Positions 59,278 to 64,000 of a stretch of 64,000 nucleotides of DNA are shown piece after piece (positions within the stretch are counted from its first letter, which is position 1; every line of letters starts with the position of its first letter). Under the pieces are notes generated by a model. The model saw only the letters and a program-made list of their open reading frames with translations, was not told where the DNA came from and ran no database searches. Both the position numbers and the translations under genes were made by a program. Origin of the DNA: SSF26 sp037443945 (GTDB taxonomy: Bacteria > Chloroflexota > Anaerolineae > J102); NCBI GenBank assembly GCA_037443945.1, contig JBBINH010000002.1, positions 62,001-126,000 on the forward strand, written 5' to 3'.

Positions 59278-60259
59278 CGACCGCCTGAACCTGCTGACCG
59301 GCCGTCGCGTGCTCATCGTCGGCGATCTCATGCTGGATGAGTACATCTGGGGCGATGTGCGCCGCATCTCGCCGGAGGCGCCGGTCCCGATTGTCCACCG
59401 CCGTGGCCAGAGCTATCGGCCCGGTGGGGCCGGCAATGTGGCCGCCAACGTGGCGGCCCTGGGTGGTGTGCCCCTGCTGATCGGCATTGTCGGTCAGGAC
59501 CCCATGGCCGCTGCCTTACGGGAGGCCCTGACCGCCGTCGGCGTCGACGGAGCCGATGGGCTCATCACCGTAGCCGACCGGCCCACCACGGTCAAAAGCC
59601 GGATCATGGGCCACCACCAGCAGATGTTGCGGATCGACACCGAGGTGACCGAGCCCGTTCCGGCGGCCGTCACCGAGCAGGTGATCGCTCGCTACCGCCA
59701 ATACCTGGAGACGGCCGAGGCCTGCCTGCTTTCCGATTACGCCAAGGGCCTGTTGACGCCGGCCCTATGCCGGGAGTTGATCGGGCTGGCCCGGCGTCGT
59801 GGCCTTCCCGTCGTGGTTGACCCCAAAGGCCGCGACTATCGCAAGTATGCCGGCGCCACCCTCGTGACGCCCAACATGGCCGAGGCCTTGCTGGCGGCGG
59901 GTCTGCAGGACGAGGAGGCCTTCACTCTGAACGACGTGGTGCGCATCTTGCGCCTTCATATCGGGCCCGGCCATCTGCTGATCACCCGGGGCGCCGAGGG
60001 GATGACCCTCTACCCGGCCGATGCCGAGGAGGGTATCCACATCCCCGCCGAAGCGCGAGCGGTGTACGATGTGACCGGCGCCGGGGACACGGTGGCGGCC
60101 ACAATCGCCCTGGCCCTGGCGGCCGGTTGGGACCTGGAAGCGGCGGCGCGGCTGGCTTCGGCGGCGGCAGCCATCGTCGTCGGCAAAGTCGGCACGGCCA
60201 CGGTCTCCTGGTCAGAACTCCAAGCGCATCTGACATGGATTCGACAACTCCGACCCTGA
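59264..60259 (+). CDS. rfaE1: Heptose-7-phosphate kinase (RfaE1/HldE N-domain type)
   Basis: The protein has 331 residues from ATG 59264. PfkB-family motifs: VLIVGDLMLDEYIWGDV, GGAGNVAANVAALGG, VVDPKGRDYRKYAGATLVTP and the anion-hole signature DVTGAGDTVAATIALAL. It phosphorylates D-glycero-D-manno-heptose 7-phosphate at C1. This domain is fused with an adenylyltransferase in Escherichia HldE; here it is separate because that partner is fused to GmhA upstream. It overlaps the next sulfotransferase gene by 25 bases. Confidence 0.93.
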   Translation: MVPTDDRLNLLTGRRVLIVGDLMLDEYIWGDVRRISPEAPVPIVHRRGQSYRPGGAGNVAANVAALGGVPLLIGIVGQDPMAAALREALTAVGVDGADGLITVADRPTTVKSRIMGHHQQMLRIDTEVTEPVPAAVTEQVIARYRQYLETAEACLLSDYAKGLLTPALCRELIGLARRRGLPVVVDPKGRDYRKYAGATLVTPNMAEALLAAGLQDEEAFTLNDVVRILRLHIGPGHLLITRGAEGMTLYPADAEEGIHIPAEARAVYDVTGAGDTVAATIALALAAGWDLEAAARLASAAAAIVVGKVGTATVSWSELQAHLTWIRQLRP

Positions 60260-61080
60260 TTTTCCTCCACATTCCCAAATCGGGTGGCACCACGCTCCAC
60301 GGTATCATCGAACGCCAATATCCGGCCGACCGGATTTACACCGTGGACGGCCGTGATGTGCGGGCTTCCCTGGCTGCGTTCAAGGCCTTGCCCGAAGAAG
60401 CCCGACGGCGCTTGCAGGTGCTCAAAGGCCATATGGCGTTTGGCCTCCATGCCTGGTTACCCCAGCCTTCCACCTACATCACCCTTTTGCGTCATCCGGT
60501 GGAGCGCGCCATTTCGCACTACTACCACATCCGGCGCACGCCCCATCACACCCACTACGAGACGGTGGTGGGGCAGGATATGAGCCTGCACGAGTTTATC
60601 CTGGCCGGGGTCTCCCGTCTGGTGGATAACGGCCAGGTGCGGGCGTTGGCTGCGGCCGAAGAAGTACCCTATGGCCATTGCACGACCGCGCTGCTGGAGC
60701 GCGCCATCGCCCACATCGAGGACTATTTCACTCTGGTCGGCCTGACCGAACGTTTCGATGAAACGCTGGTCTTGCTACGGCGGGCTTTCGGTTGGCGGGT
60801 GACGGCGTATCGCGCCCGCAACGTCGGCAGGAACCGGCCGCCGACCACAGAGGTGCCGGCCGCTACCCTTGAGCTGATCACCGAGCTGAACGAACTGGAT
60901 CTGCGGCTGTATGCGTACGCCGTCGAGCGCTTTGCCGAGGCCATGACGGCCTACGGCCCCGATTTCGCCACAGCCGTGGCGCGTTTCCGTCGAGGGAATA
61001 CCCTGCGTGGCTATTACGGCCGCCTGGTTGACCATCTGCGTTCTCTGCCTTTTCGCTCTCGCCGCGAGGCACGCCTATGA
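60235..61080 (+). CDS. Sulfotransferase (Sulfotransfer_2 type), high-GC copy
   Basis: The protein has 281 residues from ATG 60235, overlapping the kinase gene. The PAPS loop FLHIPKSGGTTLHGII and 3'-phosphate motif LLRHPVERAISHYYH are well kept, and LKGHMAFGLH resembles the corresponding segment of the low-GC paralogue (FGHMAFYGIH). It would sulfate a glycan. The two genes differ sharply in base composition, so they probably entered the genome at different times. Confidence 0.9.
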   Translation: MDSTTPTLIFLHIPKSGGTTLHGIIERQYPADRIYTVDGRDVRASLAAFKALPEEARRRLQVLKGHMAFGLHAWLPQPSTYITLLRHPVERAISHYYHIRRTPHHTHYETVVGQDMSLHEFILAGVSRLVDNGQVRALAAAEEVPYGHCTTALLERAIAHIEDYFTLVGLTERFDETLVLLRRAFGWRVTAYRARNVGRNRPPTTEVPAATLELITELNELDLRLYAYAVERFAEAMTAYGPDFATAVARFRRGNTLRGYYGRLVDHLRSLPFRSRREARL

Positions 61081-62057
61081 CCTCTCTCTACAATCGACTG
61101 CCGTCGCCGCCTGCCGGTAAAACCGGTTGGCCCTGGACCGATGACGGCTACGAAGCGGCCCAACGCAGCCGGCTCGATACCTGGCCCCGCTTCAGCATCA
61201 TCACGCCCACGTTCAATCGCGAGGCTTTGCTCGAGAAAACGATCCGCGCCGTTTTGCTGCAGCATTATCCCAATCTGGAGTACATCGTTATCGACGGCGG
61301 TTCGCGCGATGGCACCGTCGCCCTGCTCGAGCGCTATAGCGAGCACATCGCTTATTGGGTGAGCGAACCCGATCGGAATCAGCCGGATGCCCTCAATAAG
61401 GGCCTGCGGCGATGCACCGGGGATATCATCGCCTTCATCAACAGCGACGATTTTTATCTGCCGGGGACTTTGCGGCGGGTGGCCCAACTGCTGGTGATGC
61501 ATCCTGAGGCCGCCTGGCTTAGCGGCATCGTCCGCTACGAGGACGGCGAGGGCCGTTACCTTTTCTCCCGCCAGATCCCACCGTTGCCCGCGCATCGGGC
61601 CGACTGGATCGACCGCTGGCCCACCTATCAGCCCGCCTGTTTCTGGCGCCGCGAGTGCTTCCGGCGGGTCGGCGAGTTCCGGGTGGATCTCCCTTATACC
61701 TTCGACACCGAATTCACCATCCGCCTGCCTTTTCATGGTCTGTTTCCGCTGAGGGTAGAGGAACCGTTCAGCGTGCGGGTGCTCCATGGCGAGACTAAAC
61801 AACAATCCCACCCCGAGATCTACCCGCGCGAAGCGCAGATGTACTATCCCGACTTTGCCCGCTATCTGACCCCGGCCGAAATGCCCCCCTTCTTCTGGCG
61901 GCAATTGCGGTGGCGCTACGGCAAGGCGCGGGCCCGCAGTCTGTGGGAGGCCTACGGCGAGGTCGCCAGGGCGGCTTTGCGGCATCCCCTCTGGTTTTGG
62001 CAGGGTTGGCGCTGGTGGGTGCAGGAGGAGGCCCGACGGCGGTCCGTCACGGCTTGA
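61077..62057 (+). CDS. Family 2 glycosyltransferase
   Basis: The protein has 326 residues in ATGA overlap with the sulfotransferase gene. Motifs: FSIITPTFNREALLEKTIRA, YIVIDGGSRDGTVALLERY, NQPDALNKGLRRCTGDIIAF and INSDDFYLPGTL (DD-type donor site). The ID-G-S-x-D-G pattern with PDALNKG is typical of WcaA/PglI-like transferases. It probably extends the heptose-containing or sulfated glycan made by its neighbours. The acceptor is unknown. Confidence 0.92.
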   Translation: MTSLYNRLPSPPAGKTGWPWTDDGYEAAQRSRLDTWPRFSIITPTFNREALLEKTIRAVLLQHYPNLEYIVIDGGSRDGTVALLERYSEHIAYWVSEPDRNQPDALNKGLRRCTGDIIAFINSDDFYLPGTLRRVAQLLVMHPEAAWLSGIVRYEDGEGRYLFSRQIPPLPAHRADWIDRWPTYQPACFWRRECFRRVGEFRVDLPYTFDTEFTIRLPFHGLFPLRVEEPFSVRVLHGETKQQSHPEIYPREAQMYYPDFARYLTPAEMPPFFWRQLRWRYGKARARSLWEAYGEVARAALRHPLWFWQGWRWWVQEEARRRSVTA

Positions 62058-62064
62058 GCAACGT

Positions 62065-63243
62065 ATGGGATATCGGATTCTTATTGCGACCGGCATGTCG
62101 CCGGCCTTCCGGCAGCATGTCCGCCGGCATCATCCCGACTGGCAACGCTATGACTACACCCGTCTCCGCGACGCGTATCTGTTCGAAAGCTTTGGCTGGA
62201 GCGATGCCTATGCCCTGGAATTCAATCGTCTGGGCTGCCAGGCCGAAACGGTGCTGGTCGGTGTGCCCGACGTTCAGTTTCGCTGGGCCCGCGAGCATGG
62301 CTTGCCGACCGTGGCATGGGAAGCGCAGATGTTGGAGCAAGCCCGGCGGATGGTCGAACGCACGGGCATCGGTCTCAGCGCGCTGCAGCAGCGACAGAAG
62401 CAGTTGTTGAACGCCGTTTTTCTGGCGCAGGTGCGGGATTTCCGCCCCGACATCCTGCTCGTGCAATTGCAGACACCGCTGGCTGCCGCTACCCTGCGGG
62501 CCGCCCGGGCCTACTGTCGGCTGATCGTGGCCCAATTGGCCAGTCGCTTTCCGGCTTATCTTGACCTCTTCGGTGTCTATGACCTGATTCTAAGCGCCTT
62601 TCCCCACTACGTGCGGTTTTTCAACGAATGCGGCCTGCGCAGTGCCTATATGCCGTTGGCTTTTGAGCCGGTGTTTCTGGAGCGGTGTCGGCAACGGTAT
62701 GGCGACGTGACAGACCGCAGCTACGGTGCCGTCTTCATTGGCTCAGTCTCCGATATGCATGCCGAACGCCTGCGTTGGTTGGCGACATTGGCCGAAAGCG
62801 GTTTGGTGGACATCTGGCTGTCTTTCGACCGGGGCATGGCTGCTGCCGCCTTGCCATCGGTTCTGCGCGAGCGGGCCCGTCCTCCCGTCTATGGCCTGGC
62901 GATGTACGATGTCTATCGGCGCGCCCGCATCGGTCTCAATGCCCATCCCGAGATCGCCGGCCCTTATGCCGCCATCTTGCGCATGTACGAAGTCACCGGC
63001 TGCGGGGCGCTGTTGTTGACCGATGAGCGCAGTAATATGGCCGATCTCTTCACCCCAGGGGTTGAGGTGGTCACCTATCGGGATACCGAAGCGTGCCTGG
63101 AGCAGTTGGCCTACTATCTGGCCCATCCCGATGAGGCCGCCGCCATTGCCCGTTGTGGGCAAGAGCGGACCTATCGCCAGCATCTCTTTGCACATCGCGC
63201 TGCCCAGATCCTCGATCTGGTGCGGCCGTTGTTGGCCGCCTGA
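62065..63243 (+). CDS. CgeB-like glycosyltransferase
   Basis: The protein has 392 residues. An N-terminal DUF3880-like part (DILLVQLQTPLAAATLRAAR, FGVYDLILSAFPHYVRFFNE) is followed by a GT1/CgeB-type C-domain: YGAVFIGSVSDMHAERLRWL, VYGLAMYDVYRRARIGLNAH, RMYEVTGCGALLLTDERSNM and FTPGVEVVTYRDTEACLEQL. CgeB-family proteins glycosylate spore coats, protein or lipid-linked glycans. It ends in a one-base overlap with the last gene. Confidence 0.85.
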   Translation: MGYRILIATGMSPAFRQHVRRHHPDWQRYDYTRLRDAYLFESFGWSDAYALEFNRLGCQAETVLVGVPDVQFRWAREHGLPTVAWEAQMLEQARRMVERTGIGLSALQQRQKQLLNAVFLAQVRDFRPDILLVQLQTPLAAATLRAARAYCRLIVAQLASRFPAYLDLFGVYDLILSAFPHYVRFFNECGLRSAYMPLAFEPVFLERCRQRYGDVTDRSYGAVFIGSVSDMHAERLRWLATLAESGLVDIWLSFDRGMAAAALPSVLRERARPPVYGLAMYDVYRRARIGLNAHPEIAGPYAAILRMYEVTGCGALLLTDERSNMADLFTPGVEVVTYRDTEACLEQLAYYLAHPDEAAAIARCGQERTYRQHLFAHRAAQILDLVRPLLAA

Positions 63244-64000
63244 TGACCGCTCGTCCCTCCCGTCCCATCATCGTTCTCGGCTTTGGTCGTTCTGGGACCA
63301 CATGGATCGCAGACATCATCTCCAAGGTCCTGGGTGGCCTGGTCCTATTCGAGCCGTTGCATCCCCAGGTGTGTCCCTTTGCCGCCGAGGTATGCTATGC
63401 CGGCCATCTGGAGACCGAGGTTTCGCATCGGCTGGCGGCCTATCTTGAGGAAGTTCTGGTAGGCCGCCATCGCCAGCGATGGTTGTTGCGCAATCATCTC
63501 TTTACCCCCCTGGAAGAAGTCAGTCAGGCTTACGTGGACATGATCTGGGACGAATGCCCGATCTTGGGTTTCAAGGAGATCCGGGCCGCTTTCCTGATCG
63601 ACTGGCTGATCGAGCGCTTCGAGGCTCGGATCGTTTTTCTTCTCCGTCATCCTTGTGCCGTTCTGGCTTCCATTCGGCGGCGGCCGCGTTTTTGGGACGA
63701 ATTCGGGTGGGAGCAGCACGACCGCTTTTTCCAGGAGCGGGTCATCTCCGGCCGACCGGACGTTTACGCCCGCCTTGCGCCCCGGTTGGCCCTTCTTGAG
63801 ACCCCGCGTACCGACCTGGAAAAACAGGCCGTGATGTGGGCCATCACGGCCGATTTGGCCCTGGGGCAGCTCGAGCGGCATGGTTTGCCTTTCTTCCGTT
63901 ACGAAGATTTCTACGACCACCCGTTTACCGCCACCCGTGCCTTGATGGCCTATCTGGGCGAACCTCAGCCCCGTATCCATCCCGCCCATCTCTTCGTTCC
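63243..64000 (+). CDS. Sulfotransferase family protein, 5' part (runs off the window end)
   Basis: The reading frame runs unbroken from ATG 63243 to the window end (252 codons). The PAPS loop IIVLGFGRSGTTWIADIISK is canonical for the Sulfotransfer_1/3 group, and the 3'-phosphate site is FLLRHPCAVLASIRRRPRFW. It is only distantly like the other two sulfotransferases here, so it is probably a different acceptor class. The start is in TGATGA overlap with the CgeB-like gene's stop. Confidence 0.88.
   Translation, partial: MTARPSRPIIVLGFGRSGTTWIADIISKVLGGLVLFEPLHPQVCPFAAEVCYAGHLETEVSHRLAAYLEEVLVGRHRQRWLLRNHLFTPLEEVSQAYVDMIWDECPILGFKEIRAAFLIDWLIERFEARIVFLLRHPCAVLASIRRRPRFWDEFGWEQHDRFFQERVISGRPDVYARLAPRLALLETPRTDLEKQAVMWAITADLALGQLERHGLPFFRYEDFYDHPFTATRALMAYLGEPQPRIHPAHLFV

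Overview
The window reads as a chromosomal segment of a Chloroflexota bacterium (Anaerolineae/Caldilineae/Chloroflexia-like). I infer this from the high GC content, several large secreted proteins with long Thr-Pro linkers, an Uma2-family nuclease, an FMN-riboswitch/RibXY-type transporter, and many glycan genes without any outer-membrane assembly gene in view. No rRNA, tRNA, CRISPR array, transposase or phage gene was recognised.

Layout. 1-1401 (minus): the 5' end of malQ and a class II histone-deacetylase/acetoin-utilisation-type hydrolase. 1530-4631 (plus): a candidate promoter, a clear FMN riboswitch with an intrinsic terminator, then permease, lipoprotein and ATPase genes of a riboflavin-type ABC importer, closed by a 13-bp-stem hairpin. 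4890-15357 (plus): three secreted or membrane-anchored modular proteins (TIM-barrel glycosidase-like, PPC-like, CBM96/DNRLRE, SH3, beta-propeller and a tandem domain of unknown type) with a sugar-phosphate transferase and a methyltransferase between them. 15364-17833: a polytopic membrane protein overlapping hutI. 17857-24477 (minus): a run of five genes (degenerate DEAD-box protein, small ORF, polA, alpha/beta hydrolase, MBL hydrolase). 24599-25527 (minus): a stand-alone Uma2 gene with its own promoter and terminator. 25638 onward, everything is on the plus strand and nearly all of it is surface-glycan metabolism.

The glycan region (about 26.3-64 kb) contains a Wzx-like flippase; GT2 and GT4 glycosyltransferases; a Wzm/Wzt ABC exporter with a C-terminal glycan-binding domain on Wzt; a secreted propeller/LamG protein; a low-GC mosaic stretch (36.43-39.15 kb) with a sulfotransferase and a hexapeptide acyltransferase; a nonulosonic-acid (sialic-acid-like) set (neuB, KdsC-like phosphatase, SDR, neuA); two tandem secreted SGNH esterase-like proteins; a transketolase; an Arn-like lipid-linked aminosugar set (GT-C-like protein, SMR-type flippase, Gfo/Idh, WecD-like acetyltransferase, SDR epimerase, DegT aminotransferase, DPM1-type GT2); a KpsC/S-like protein; GT9; an ADP-heptose set with an unusual nucleotidyltransferase-GmhA fusion, GmhB and a separate kinase; and then sulfotransferases, a GT2 and a CgeB-like transferase running off the window end.

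Taken together the sequence suggests a cell that builds a complex, probably sulfated, heptose- and nonulosonate-containing surface polymer or S-layer glycan, and exports modular proteins that carry Thr-Pro linkers and a short shared C-terminal tail. That biological reading is inference; the individual family calls rest on visible motifs.
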